Assembly: GCF_040712315.1 (NCBI RefSeq)
Contig: NC_134022.1
Span: 3,720,001-3,784,000, forward strand
Reading direction: 5' to 3'
Length of the DNA: 64,000 bases
Source: Castanea sativa
Lineage: Eukaryota > Streptophyta > Magnoliopsida > Fagales > Fagaceae
Shown here: piece after piece, positions 1-11,396 of the stretch
Layout of the letters: each line of letters opens with the position of its first letter
How positions within the stretch are numbered: position 1 is the first letter of the stretch
The notes under the pieces: model-generated
What the model was told of the DNA's origin: nothing
The model's database searches: none
The model's input: only the letters and a program-made list of their open reading frames with translations
Translations under genes and position numbers: made by a program

Positions 1-416
1 ATGCATTGTGGTTACACCAGAGAGTTATGGTCTCTTGTTTTGTGTTTCTTTGGAATGCACTGGGTCATCCTAGTCAGTTAGTTGATTTGTTGCTTTTTGG
101 CATTTTGGACGGGGAGGTTTGCAAAACATCAAATGGTGGTAGTTGGAAGGCTGTCCCTTTGTGCTTTATGTGGGCCATTTGGCAAGAGCGAAATAGCTGA
201 CCTTTTGAAGGCATTGAACGATCTATGAAAGAGCTTAAGTTGCTTTTTTTTACATTCTTTGTATGAATGGATGTCTGTTTTACCAGGCCAACTGTGTTCC
301 AATCTGTTAGAGTTTCTTGACTGTTATAATTTTTCTTGATTTTGCCCTCTAAGTGCACCCCTTGTGTACTGGATGGTTTCTTTATTCTCAATAAAACTTT
401 CTATTTAAAGAAAAAA
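1..416 (+). mobile_element. LINE (L1-type) 3' end, truncated by the window edge
   Basis: The first 200 bases encode a stretch (LWNALGHPSQLVDLL, then WKAVPLCFMWAIWQERNS) typical of the C-terminal zinc-binding region after the reverse transcriptase of plant L1-type LINEs. The frame then decays through stop codons. A 3' untranslated tail follows, with AATAAA at 390-395 and an A-rich end near 411-416, as expected for a retroposed LINE tail. The rest of the element lies left of the window. It probably sits in an intron of the coiled-coil gene whose exons follow. The open frame is short and broken, so this is a remnant. Confidence 0.7.
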
Positions 417-595
417 GCGAGCAGATGAAGATTTTATTACCATCTAAGATGATTCATATAATTTCCAGTCAGAACTGTCACATTATTGGCACTTTGCTTC
501 AAGAATCCTTGGCTTTTTCTTGTGTCTTGGTTGCTCCACATCACCGAGTAAGCAAAATGAATTGGTCACCATGTTAACCTATACTGTACATGCAG

Positions 596-3500
596 GTGGG
601 AGCTGCTCTAGATACTGTAGAGCAACTTGTGGAAGAACAAGGCCTGGACCCTTTGTTTTCAGATAAGTAGGTATCATTTAATTTTTGATTAATTTGATTC
701 AAATTTATTGATTGGTTGGCTGGCTGCTAAAATTGTTGTCATTGTTGTCATTATTATTAGTATTGGTTGTTATTTGATAAATTATTTTATAATTGGCTTG
801 TTATTCTTGTATCAGCTTAAGGGTATTTTATAATTGGCTTGTTAATATCTAATTTTCTCCTCTTTCAAATTATGCCCTCTTCTCATCTAACCCGAATCTT
901 CCAAAGTATACAATTCAATTATTATTATATTATTTCTAGTAAATGGGATGTCATATATTTATAGGATTGTTTCAATGTTGAAGACTTCTAAGAATCTAGT
1001 AGAACCATTGATTCTAAACTTTTACAGCTTACTGAAACGCTCATACTGGAATTCAAAGACATTAACAAATTCAGGATTAGTCAGATTTATTCAACATGTC
1101 CTCTATCTTGGTATCATAATCAATTTTAGAATATTATTTTCTTGGGGGATATTTCTTTGCTGAAGTTAATCTTCATTCCCTTATGTAATTTGTAAATTCT
1201 TGTATTCGTTGGGAAGTAGTTAAGTCCTATTCAAATCTTGGGTTGCAAATTGGCACCCTTTGACTTCTAATTCTTTTGGTTTTGGGAAAGGGAAAAATGC
1301 AAAAGGACTTTTTAAACTTTGGGTCAAAATAAAGTTGACACACTGTTTTTCTAATTTTATTTTCGTTTGGGCTTAATGGACATAAAATCCTATCATGTAT
1401 GGGGTACATGATTTATCTTAATAAAATACTGATTTGAAATTAATAAAAAATTCATTTTAAAATTCACTCTTTTTTTCCCCTTGTTCTTCCTCCACCAGTG
1501 GCTTGGTGGATTTACCCATGGCTGAAAATTGAGCCAACCTAGCAACCATAGGAGACCCCCATCACCATCAACATCTAGCTTGCCTTTTAGGCACAAAACA
1601 CCACTGCCTCACCGCTTATAATTAAGCACCAATGCAGGCCACCATGAAACCCGCCCAAAATCACTCTATTTCTACCACCTTCCTCAACTAGTTCCCTTAA
1701 GTATACTCAAAGCCCTTTAGTAAATATGCCAAATGCACAAATAGACACACCCAAATAACCAGCCAAACGCCCAAGTGGCGGCTCTACTCCATTGGCCCTC
1801 CACTCAAACTAACACCTAAACTCATCCCTTCCACACTAAACCGGCACAACCCATTACTAATTCAAAGGTCCATCAAACAGAACACCTTTAAACACAAAAG
1901 TGATCTAATTTTCAAACCTCAATTGACCATTCTAGACAAACTATCAACTACCAAGCTGATTTAGGCCAATCTGTGACACCCACAACTCAAATTTGTTGTG
2001 CCCCATCATTGACCATGCTAGCCAACCTATCAACTACCAAGCTGATTTAGGCCAATCTGTGACACCCACAACTCAAATTTGTTGTGCCCCAAAAATTGTC
2101 GCGGTGACACTCTGGCGAGAAAAGAAGAAGAGGGGCAGGGGGGGTCAACTTGGTTAGAATGAAAAAAGAAGAATAGAAAAAGGAGGTGAAGTTTCTGTTC
2201 AGATGGAAGAGAGAATATGAGAAAGAAGGAAAGAGGAAAAGAAGATAAGTAGGAGAGAGAAGAAGTAGGTGGTTGGAGATTAAGAGAAACAGAAGGCCGT
2301 GTCCAGTACATAAAGGTCTTACTTTTGCGGGGTCTAGGAAAGGTGATTGGTAAGTAGCATTACCCCCATTTTCTTTGAAGACTAAGGGTCCGTTTGGTAA
2401 TGTTGTTCTAGTAACGTTATTTGTATTTTTTAGAAATACGTGTGGGTGAAAAAGTGTGTGGAAATATGTGTAATATTGTTTAAACACTAAAAACTGTTGT
2501 TCAAAATACACTACCAAACAGCCCCTAATTCTATGACTCTGAACCATGATTAGTCACTTGGGGTAGAAGGCACTTGCCATTGCTATTTGCTTAGGAGAGA
2601 AGAAAAAGAAATATTGAGTTTTAAATTGAATTGTATTAAATTAAATCATGATCTTTTCAGTTGAGGATATTCTGTATTTATCAAAAAAAAAAGAGTTTCT
2701 AATTTCAAATTAGAAGAACTAGGCGTCACTTTTATTATGGCCCAAAGTTCACAGGATCCCTATGCGTTTTTCCCTTCAGGACATGTCTCTCTGACAGTCC
2801 TAATTATTTTCATGTTGATTAGTTGTGTTCCTCAAGGGTAACCATTTGTCAAGAAGATTTTTCATAGTTTATAAAAACGTCCCTTTGTTGCCTGTTGGTT
2901 TTGAATCTCTTCATGTTTTTTGAGAACTCTAGAATTTTCTATCTTCTAGTTTTGGTTTTCTCCAATTTCTCTTCACCACTCATAAATAAACCCTGATCCC
3001 TTCCCCTTCCCCCACTGTTGGCAGGCTTGGAGAGGGGACAAAATTCCATAAGAAAATTATTTTTGCTTTACCTTTATACCTAATACCCCATTTCTGTTTT
3101 TGGTCAAGCTTAAGAGTTGAACCCAAGACCTTACCCAATTCTATTGGTGTCTTTATAACTCCACTTTTAAAACCCCCCCCCCCCCCCCCCCCTCTTTCCA
3201 TTCCCATCCCCGCACACTATTTTGTAATTGAAAATTTTCTTGAATTGTGAATAAATACAAATATTTTTTTCTATATCTGTTTCCATAACTCACACAAGGT
3301 GTTGCTGTCTAGTCAACCTGTTTGTGGAAATTTAGCAATAACCTTGAAAGCATTCCTACTTTATCATATTCTATCTAGGACTTGTAAGATCTGTGGTTTC
3401 TAAGTTGTAAACATTGAAAACCAGAAGAAGTCTGAAACCTAAGAATAAGGTTCTCTGTTATAGTAGTAATATACTTTATAATGGATTCACAACAGTGCCC

Positions 3501-5306
3501 TTAATAGAATATATGATTATGCATCGGCATTCAACAATATTTTATGTTGGTTAGAATGGAATTATATTTTCCTTGATCTTATTTATTGGATTTATACAGT
3601 GCTTGTAACGTATTAACTCAAATGCAGGACTAATGTAATGGATGTTGCTCAAAATCTTTCATCAGCAAAGAGGAGTGAGATCCAGTACTTGACGGGTATG
3701 CTGGATATGGTGAGTGATTGAGCTTTTGTATTTAACTAACTTAATAGGCTATGATAGTTGTCATCTCTTTTTACGGGTATATTTTTACTTATGAACACAC
3801 TTGTCAGTATTTGTAGAAGGGATAAAATCAGCTATATATGCATTGGTTGGAGAGGGTGTAAGTTACCTGCTTAGGATAAATTATTTTATCATCTCCTTTT
3901 CCCCTTTCTGATCAAGATGAATCATTAGATATCTTCTATTAAAATCTTGCTCCAGAAGCCACAGTGCTTAGGCTTGTATATTATTTGCACAAAATCAAAT
4001 TAATAGAATTGACAACAAGACATTACTTAAATTTGCAGAATTTGAAAAGTTTTGTGTGTATTGGAAGATTAGGAATAAGTAAATTATGTACTCTCAACCA
4101 AGTTTTATTGGGCAAATGGTGTGTGTGTGTTTGTGCGCGCGCGTGTGTGTGTTTTTTTAGGATATGGTGTAGACATGAAAGATTGATTATTGCTAGTTCG
4201 GAATTTTGTCCATTCAAGGTTTATATTATCGGGTCAATGTATGAAGTCTAGTTGAAGCAAAAGTCATTATTTTATATGTCTAGTTATAGATGTTCTGGGG
4301 TTCAAACAAATTTTAATTTGGTTTTTCAATTTACAAGTTATGGTTAGTTTTCAATTTTCAACTCTTATGAAATAATGGTATTATGGTGGAGTCTAGAATT
4401 ATCTAAGAGATTCTAAGTATCTTTGGTTTATTTCCTTGAGTGCAAGTCTTTTATTACCTTAGTAGGTTTTTAGTGTACTAGTCTAACAAGGAGTTCATGT
4501 AATAGTCAAAGTTGGAGCTCTAGTTCTATAATAGAAGTTCAGATTTTGAGTCTATTTAAGTGTCTTATTGTACTTATTTAAGGTGGATTTGATTATAAAA
4601 ATAATGGGGTTTTTTTTAGTATTGAGGCACATTGGCCTTATTGTATTATTTCTCCTTTGCACTTCTCTCTCCCCTTTATTTGATAGTGTCACTATTCATG
4701 TCACTGTCCACATGCACTGTTGGCGTGAACTGTTCATGCTATTATTCCCTACTAAAACCCTAGTCATACTTGAATCATAACCTTAACCCTAAGTCGCCAT
4801 GAACCCTGCCACAAGCACGTACAAACAAATTCCTCATTTTGTCCTATGTTAGGAAATTGATCATTAATGGGAGCTATTAATTACAGGGAAGTGTGGTGAG
4901 TCTTGGGATACAGATTTGGTTGGGATGTCTTATGGGTGTAGCCTTTGGAAACATATAGTGCAGGATGGAAGAGGTTATTTTAGTTTTGTTAATTTGCGGT
5001 TGGGGATGATAGGGTGGAAGAGGGGTTTTTTTTTTTTTGGTTGGGGATGGTAGGATAGGTCACTTGTGGAATGATTTGTGGTGCAGCACAAATTGAAAGG
5101 GGCATTGAGGAAAACAAATAAAACAAAAATGATAGGAAAGCGTATGAACCAAAACCTAGAATTACTTGGAATTAGCACCATGCAGGAAAACCTAGGAATT
5201 TACACTTTGGTTGCCAGAAATCAGCACCTAGATATTGGATAATCCAGTATCAAATTTTATTCATCATCAATCACAATTTTTTCTCTGGGCCTTTTAAATA
5301 GGCTAA

Positions 5307-5359
<53 letters not shown>

Positions 5360-6671
5360 ATTCAGAAACCTCATGTGTGAGATCATGATGTGTTTCCTTG
5401 CGGCGCATACTTAGAGAACTCCTTCACTTAGCCTTCCACCTCATCATCTTTTAATTACCATGTGTTACTCTTTATCCTTCCACTTTATTTTAGCCTTCCA
5501 CCCAAGCAAAGATTTTAAAGATTTATTTGATTTTTATTATTTATTTGTATTTAACAATAAATAATTTTGGGTTAATCACCATTTTGGTTCCTAATGTTTT
5601 TGCACTATGTGGCAAAATGGTCCCTAACATTTCAAATGTGTCAGTTTAGGCCCCAACGTTTGGTATTGTGTCAAAATAGTCCCCACTTGCCATTAAGTAG
5701 TGGATGGAAAATGCTTGTGGCTAACGGTCATAATAAAAATGTTCTATATGCCACCTAGATTTCCACATGGACTGCCACATGGAGGTGAAATTTCTACTAT
5801 GTGGCTGATTCTTTAGCTATAATGAATTTAATCTTGCCGAAGGTAAATCATCATATGTGCTAACTTCTCTATTGTACTCTTCTGGATGATGGACTTGTTA
5901 GGAAATACGAAACCTAACCCAAGATTTGTGAGATGTGAACAACAGAAAACATAAACAGAATATATCTAAGCATACAAACACAAGAACACCAGTTTTATCT
6001 GGTTCACCCCAAAACCAAGGCTATGCACACGAAGTTGTTTCAGCTTTTTGTTGACCTACAAAATTAATTACAAGGATCATAGGTATATATACTGCCCTAT
6101 CCATGTGTGAAAATAACATATAGTGCTTAAAGCTTCTAATGTATTCTCAAATACTAAAATACCCCCTATAATTATATGGACTAACACAATACAGGCTCGA
6201 CACAAATCTTATTAGAACCTTACCCAAGCAAATATTGTTTGTTTCCATGTTCTTAAATTTACCACAGTTGGACAGAGAGTAAAGTATTGTTTCAATCTCT
6301 GGTCCTTTTGTTTGCTTTTTTAAGATGAAAGAAGAATGATTATAAAGTAGTGGGTGAGTATTCTTATCGCCACTTTGTTAGGTTGAGGAACAGAATCGCC
6401 ATATTCGCGCTCAGGTTGAAATCCGCAGGAAAGAGATGGAAGATGTCAAACGCTTGGCAGATGCCGTAGAGAAGGTAAAATGTTTTTTCTCTAACCCAAT
6501 CTTCTCTCCCCCCCCCCCCCCCCCTCTGAAAAAAAGGAAAGAAAAAGCTATGTCAAAAGTTGTCATGAAAAGTGTTTGATGGCTGATTAAATTAGTTTAT
6601 CGTATGCTAATTTGCAGTTAAGAAACAGGAGTTTGAGTTACGGGACATTCGGCAGCAACATGTTTGATTAA
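596..6671 (+). CDS. 3' part of a coiled-coil protein gene (four terminal exons), unidentified
   Basis: Four exons join with matching phases and GT/AG borders: 596-666, 3628-3709, 6382-6474 and 6618-6671 (TAA at 6669-6671). Together they give about 99 C-terminal residues, with pieces such as VEQLVEEQGLDPLFSDK, NLSSAKRSEIQYLTGMLDM, VEEQNRHIRAQVEIRRKEME and the end SYGTFGSNMFD. The charged heptad-like sequence suggests an alpha-helical coiled coil that works in a complex. I do not recognise the family. Earlier exons must lie left of the window, because no start codon fits. The introns of about 2.9 kb and 2.7 kb carry repeats (tandem 86-mers, a MITE, a possible solo LTR). The exon structure is convincing; the function is unknown. 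Confidence 0.72.
1922..2093. repeat. Tandem duplication, two 86-bp units
   Basis: The motif from ATTGACCAT through TTTGTTGTGCCCCA occurs twice with an offset of 86 bases (1922 and 2008) and few differences. It lies in the first visible intron of the coiled-coil gene. No coding sense is seen. Confidence 0.85.
2386..2525. mobile_element. 140-bp MITE, PIF/Harbinger-like
   Basis: Inverted ends GGGTCCGTTTGGTA and TACCAAACAGCCCC are flanked on both sides by TAA (2383-2385 and 2526-2528). A 3-bp TWA duplication is the signature of PIF/Harbinger elements. No coding capacity is seen, so the element is non-autonomous. It is intronic. Confidence 0.75.
3173..3192. repeat. Poly-C tract (20 C)
   Basis: An uninterrupted run of C on the plus strand in an intron. 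Similar runs occur near 6511, 36134 and 44904. Such tracts are length-unstable and prone to sequencing error. Confidence 0.9.
4119..4152. repeat. (GT)n/(GC)n alternating purine-pyrimidine tract
   Basis: GT repeats, a GCGCGCGC core and more GT repeats make an almost unbroken alternating tract, a sequence class able to adopt Z-DNA. Intronic microsatellite. Confidence 0.85.
5307..5360. repeat. Compound microsatellite (CT)n(TA)n(GT)n
   Basis: Three dinucleotide blocks follow each other without a gap. Likely polymorphic. Intronic. Confidence 0.95.
5574..5840. repeat. Dispersed-repeat-like segment with 'TTTGGTCCCTAA' phrases
   Basis: Repeated phrases such as TTTTGGTTCCTAATG, AAATGGTCCCTAAC and AATAGTCCCC resemble a widespread noncoding repeat of dicot genomes. 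A similar style occurs at about 8455-8660. I could not define ends, and no reading frame is seen. Confidence 0.4.
5896..6186. mobile_element. Possible solo LTR (TGTTAG...CTAACA), Ty1/copia-like
   Basis: The segment begins TGTTAGGAAATACG and ends GGACTAACA, giving 6-bp inverted ends. Inside is the phrase GGTTCACCCCAAAACCAAGG, a style often seen in plant copia LTRs. The 5-bp flanks (GGACT and CAATA) do not match, so the target duplication is absent or eroded. It lies in an intron. Confidence 0.4.
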
Positions 6672-7837
6672 ATTGGTTTTGCATATTCACAGCTGCTTCC
6701 TTCAGTGGATTTTTACAATGTATGTCTGTCTATCTTTTGTTCTCAAAACCTGTATATCACAGCTTGTTAATTGTGACAGTTCTAGTGTGTATAGCCCTTT
6801 AATGGCTCATAGGAATTCTTGTTAATGGACTAGTCTTATTCTGATGTTTAAGATCATGAGAAGCTGAGAAATTTGTCCAATTATGATATCCGTGTCAATT
6901 GCTATTGAATCTAATATAGCTTATTGACACTATTTTTCTCTGGGGTGCATTTGATGAAGTAATTGCTGCTAACTACCCAAGCAAGTTCAAGTGAGATTGG
7001 AAACTTCCAAATGGTTGCTTACACATTCCTAGGTTGACATGGACCATTATCATCGGCTACGCCTACGCTAATCTAACTTAAAGCTCTAACCTTCTAACTA
7101 CAAATGGAAAAAACAATTGCTTGTCGGCCCACATGGTCCAAAGTATTTCTATCCTGACCAAGAAGTATTATTGGGCTCTAAGCTAATTCCTGGATCCATT
7201 ATGTCTTTTTTAAAAATAATAATCCACTGTAAGTCTTGTACAAGCTCAAATGAACTGCACGTCTACACCTACAAGCCAATTTTGAGCTCGAATTTTCTCT
7301 TCCTTGCATCTTGAATCCCAATGGCTTGGCAAATTTTCTAAAGAAAATCTGGTTTTTAATGGTTGTTCTTGAAAATTCTGTTGATAAGCAAAGAATTTGA
7401 CTCAAAAGCATCGAAGTTTAGATAATAATAAAAAAATTATCAATATTTAATACACACTAGGGCCTTTTAGAATGAATAATATGAACTCCCGCCAAATAGA
7501 ATTGCATTGTTTTATAGTCTTCTTCGGCTCTGCATCTTGGAGAAGTACATGAAATTTCAGTCTACTAAGCAAGCAGCCTAACATCAACTGTCCCTCCTCT
7601 ACAGGGCCAGCTCTTTATAGTTGTGGCCAAAAGTGTTAACTTTAATACTAACTAAACTAAAGTTAAGTTAATTTAATATGTAAAGATAGGAAAAAAAATC
7701 AACCTATAATTTTTATTTTATTTTTAACAAGACATACATATTGATGGTGCAAAGAACCTCAGTGGGCCATTCATCCAAAAGAGTTTTAAAAGACTTGTGA
7801 TATACAAACACACTCAAACAAAGGGACACTTCCTTCT

Positions 7838-7878
<41 letters not shown>

Positions 7879-9715
7879 AATAAATAAAGAAAGAAAGAGG
7901 GACACTAATATGATGCCAGCGAGGCTCATCTGATGCTTAAGCTCAAACGGCTGGTAACTTATCGGCTTTTCATGCTCAATTAAATGACCATCCATTACTA
8001 TCCTTTGGTCAAAGGCTTAATACATGGAGGCTGGAGCCATGCCTTTGTATAGCTCATGTAATTAAGTTCTGAAAATCTTTTTGATACCTGGAAATGGTAT
8101 TGAATGGAATGGAAAGGCTACCATGAGCTCTAAGTATATACAGCTAGGTGGTTAGACTTGTATCCTAGAGATGGTATGCAGAATTGTTAATTTACTACGT
8201 TGGAAAACTCCATAAACAACGTGTATCATCTCAAGAGAATAACTTAGTCTACATCTCAACCCTCCCATCTAAAAACTCGTGGAATTAATGGTAATTTCTT
8301 TATATTATTATGAGAGGATTTTTAAGTGAGGTAATATCTCAACTTGTTCTTTAATTTTATGGTAAATAAAATTTAGTGATATATGATTATATATGTTGTT
8401 ATTTTGTAATTTATTTATTAAATTATGTTCTTAGGAACAACATATATCAATTAATTTAGTCCATACATTTTAGTGTAGTCAATTTGGTCAATGTTATCTT
8501 CAATTTGTAGTTAGTTTGGTCCCTATTATCAATTCACTAATAGAATTTGAGTATAAGTTGACTAGAAGTTAAAAATAACAATGATCAAATTAATTGCAAC
8601 CAAAATGTAAAGGCCAAATTGACAATAATTACAAAATACAAGAACCAAAATATTATTTTCTCCTTAAACTTTTTACAGAATCAGCCGCTACATGTCAGGA
8701 ATTATCTACTTACACGGTTATAGTACATAATCCATGACCATCACTGCAATTTTAATACTAATGCTAAGCATTCTAAATAAGTTCATTCTCCACTGAATAA
8801 GGTACATCACTTCAGTCCATTTCTCCTCAGCCCATTTCTATAATCTTGTGCGCACTGTTTAGAATGGCCGAAAACCTTGCAAGAAGAATATTGGGAAGAA
8901 GCCCACACAGCGGGCAAAAAATGATTACAAAAGACTTTAGATGCAAGATGACAAAGTTCAAAATTTGAACTTCTTACATGGTGATGAAATGAATATTCAA
9001 GTGTACTTTTAGTCATATAATATTTTTAATAGGTTATATCTTGTTGCATACACCTTATTCCACACTCTTGTACACAAATATGATTTCAATTATAAACTTG
9101 AAATATTTCACAATTAAAATTGAAATATCATACACTCTTGTATGCAAACACGATTTTAATTATAAATTTGAAATATTTAACATTTAAATATTTTAATAGA
9201 CTTTTGCGAGTGAATAAGCTCAACTTTCTGTCAATAGATACACACCCACGAGACTACACGAAGGCTTTTGGCCATTTAGAATTCTATTGAGACTCTATAT
9301 CAAACCTAAATTTTATAATTATTTGATTCCGGTAACCCAGACTTGACCCAAGTCAACCTTCTCTTTTACCTAAATCCACACCTAGATTAACCCAACTAAA
9401 AAAAAGAACCCAAACTACAAGCCCAAATCTAGGGATTAATCTAATTCATAGCTACCTAAGCCCAAATCATGTTTGAGGACTTGTGTAGGAAAAGACTTTT
9501 GTCTAGTGTTCTTATATTCTAGAAGGATAACAAGATTGACATGTGTGTGTTGTCATGTCCAGTGCACTGAACAATCTAAATTTATTGTTGTGTGGTTTCA
9601 ATACTAGTTTGATGAAACAAATATCCTAGACTTTCTCAAATTCCCATTAGAAAATATACTGTAGAGGATTAAATTTTTTTTCATAGTATATTTATGTTGA
9701 ATAATTTTTGTTTCT
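6672..9715. other. Intergenic region, no gene seen
   Basis: No open frame here looks like a protein. The stretch holds a dispersed repeat copy (7388-7563), a 38-A tract near 7839-7876 that may be a retroposed tail, and degenerate repeat phrases around 8455-8660. Confidence 0.6.
7388..7563. repeat. Dispersed repeat, copy A
   Basis: Matches 16475-16640 in the same orientation. Shared parts include the phrase GACTCAAAAGCATC and the block CATCTTGGAGAAGTACATGA. Copy A has an extra AT-rich insert. No coding sense is seen, so it is probably part of an undefined transposon. Confidence 0.7.
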
Positions 9716-9779
9716 AGTTAGTTTCGATCGTAAATTCAAAAGCTAATAGTTAGTTTCGATCGTAAATTCAAAAGCTAAT
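9716..9779. repeat. Tandem repeat, two 32-bp units
   Basis: The unit containing AGTTAGTTTCGATCGTAAAT occurs twice in perfect or near-perfect tandem (9716 and 9748). Confidence 0.95.
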
Positions 9780-10092
9780 TGAGTAGCTAATGTTTGGCCC
9801 AATAGGCCTTTTTCGTAACAGGGATGGGGCTATACCTTTTCGTTTCTTTCTTTTTTTCCTCCATAAATTTTTATTAAAAAGAAGAAAGAGAAGTTTGGTT
9901 TGGTAGCGTTGTTCAGTAAAACTGATTAAGTTTTTTGAAAATACCTGTAGATAAAAGAAATTGTGAAAAATAGAAATATATGTTTTGTTATTTAAATTGT
10001 TGTTTAAATACTTAGATTTTTTTAAAAAATAATTAAATCTCTCAAATAATTTCATTAGTTAGCTAAGGTTTGAAACTATTTTGGTATCTAAC

Positions 10093-10195
10093 AAATCGAG
10101 TCTGTTAGACTTGATTTTGCTTAGTTGGGAGTGTTTCACACTTGAGTTTCAAGTGCAATTTCAAAGAGCAAAATCGAGTCTAACAAACTCGATTT
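10093..10195. repeat. Nested inverted repeat (29-bp arms), cruciform-prone
   Basis: The arms at 10093-10121 and 10167-10195 pair with about two mismatches. Each arm is itself palindromic (AAATCGAGTC ... GACTTGATTT), so one strand can fold into one long hairpin or two short ones. It ends just before the TTA target site of the element starting at 10200. It may be a tiny MITE. Confidence 0.8.
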
Positions 10196-10199
10196 ATTA

Positions 10200-11157
10200 G
10201 AGCATCCACATTCATTATTTCAATTCTATCCTATTTTACTATCTCAAAAAACCTTTTTTTCAATTATACAATACCATTTTCCACTACACCCAACATCTAA
10301 ACTTCTATTTTACTATTCTACTCATTAAAAAAATATATTTACACATTAAAATATATAACCAACCAAATGTCCTCTCAGAGAAACCCTGTTCCAGAAAAGA
10401 AAAACCCAAAAATTCACCTTGCCACCACCACGCCACCAGCCAGCAACCACCACCACAACCAAACTCACCACCAACAACAACCACCAGAAACAACCACCAA
10501 GAGGGAAAGAAACACAAAAAATTGCCAAAAACCACCACCACCGATTGAGAAAATTGCCAAAAAATTGCCAAGAAACATAAGAAACCCACGAGGAAATCAC
10601 TTCAAACCCACCACGCTGACTCGCCGATCTCCACAAGCCACCGATCAGCAACCCCAAGCCACCAATTAGCAAACCTAAGCCACCGATCAGCAAACCCAAA
10701 CCATCGATTAGAAACCCACGCCGCCGATTTGAAACCCAAGCGGTCAAAACCCACGCGATCGATCTCCACAAGCCATCGATTTGAAACCCACGCCATCACC
10801 GATCAGCAAACGCCATCACCGCCACGCCTTCGTCGGACCTTGCTTCGGCCAACAGCGATTCAGAGAGTGAAAAAGGGTAGATGAGAAAACAGGAAGAGTG
10901 AGTTGAGAAAGAAAGAAGACTTCTCAGCCCAGAGAAAAGAGAAAGAGAAGACAAAGGAGAGAGAGAAAGAATAAAAGTGATTAAAAAATTTATACTATAG
11001 TGTTATAGTGCATTTTACTTGTAGAATGACACTATAGCAATGTTGTAAAAATTTTTACAATTGAAAAATTTTACTAGTTTTAATGGAGCTACTTTTTTGG
11101 ATGAAAATGGAAAAAAGGGCTTAGCATTGGCATTTACCATGACCACTTCGAATGCTC
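10200..11157. mobile_element. 958-bp non-autonomous PIF/Harbinger-like element A
   Basis: Begins GAGCATCCACATTC and ends GAATGCTC, with TTA on both sides (10197-10199 and 11158-11160). The interior is unusually GC-rich: CCACCA-rich sequence, then repeated CCACCGATCAGCAAACC-like phrases, then a purine-rich block and an AT-rich end. Open frames inside (for example 10367-10669) are low-complexity and are probably by-products of the repeats. The element is related in length and layout to the one at 57056-58012. Confidence 0.65.
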
Positions 11158-11332
11158 TTAGATGCCAAAATAGTTTCAAAGCTCATTGATAAAATAGTTT
11201 AGCTTTTATAGTTATTTAAAAAAAAGAAAAAATCCTAAATACCCTTCCAATACTACCTGAGTGTCTGTGCCTTAGATAGAAGAATAGGACAGACTCACTT
11301 ATCAAAAAAAAAAGAAGAATAGGACAGAATAG

Positions 11333-11351
11333 AACCCTAAAAAAAAGCCCA
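11333..11351 (+). promoter_or_regulatory. Telo-box-like AACCCTAA plus site II (AGCCCA) upstream of SmF
   Basis: AACCCTAA at 11333-11340 and AGCCCA (the complement of TGGGCT) at 11346-11351 lie 46-64 bases upstream of the ATG. This pairing is typical of plant promoters for translation and RNP genes expressed in dividing cells. The assignment is by motif and position only. Confidence 0.55.
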
Positions 11352-11396
11352 TAAACCCTCTTCACTCGGCACAGAACAGCTCCTCTCTCGTTCCGA

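Noticed and set aside
5896..6186. A confirmed solo LTR
   Set aside because: The ends look right, but the 5-bp flanks differ, so it is kept only as a low-confidence feature.
10367..10771. Pro/Thr/His-rich (+) and Gly/Val/Trp-rich (-) open frames
   Set aside because: They mirror low-complexity CCA/GGT repeats inside element A. Both strands are open, as expected for such repeats.
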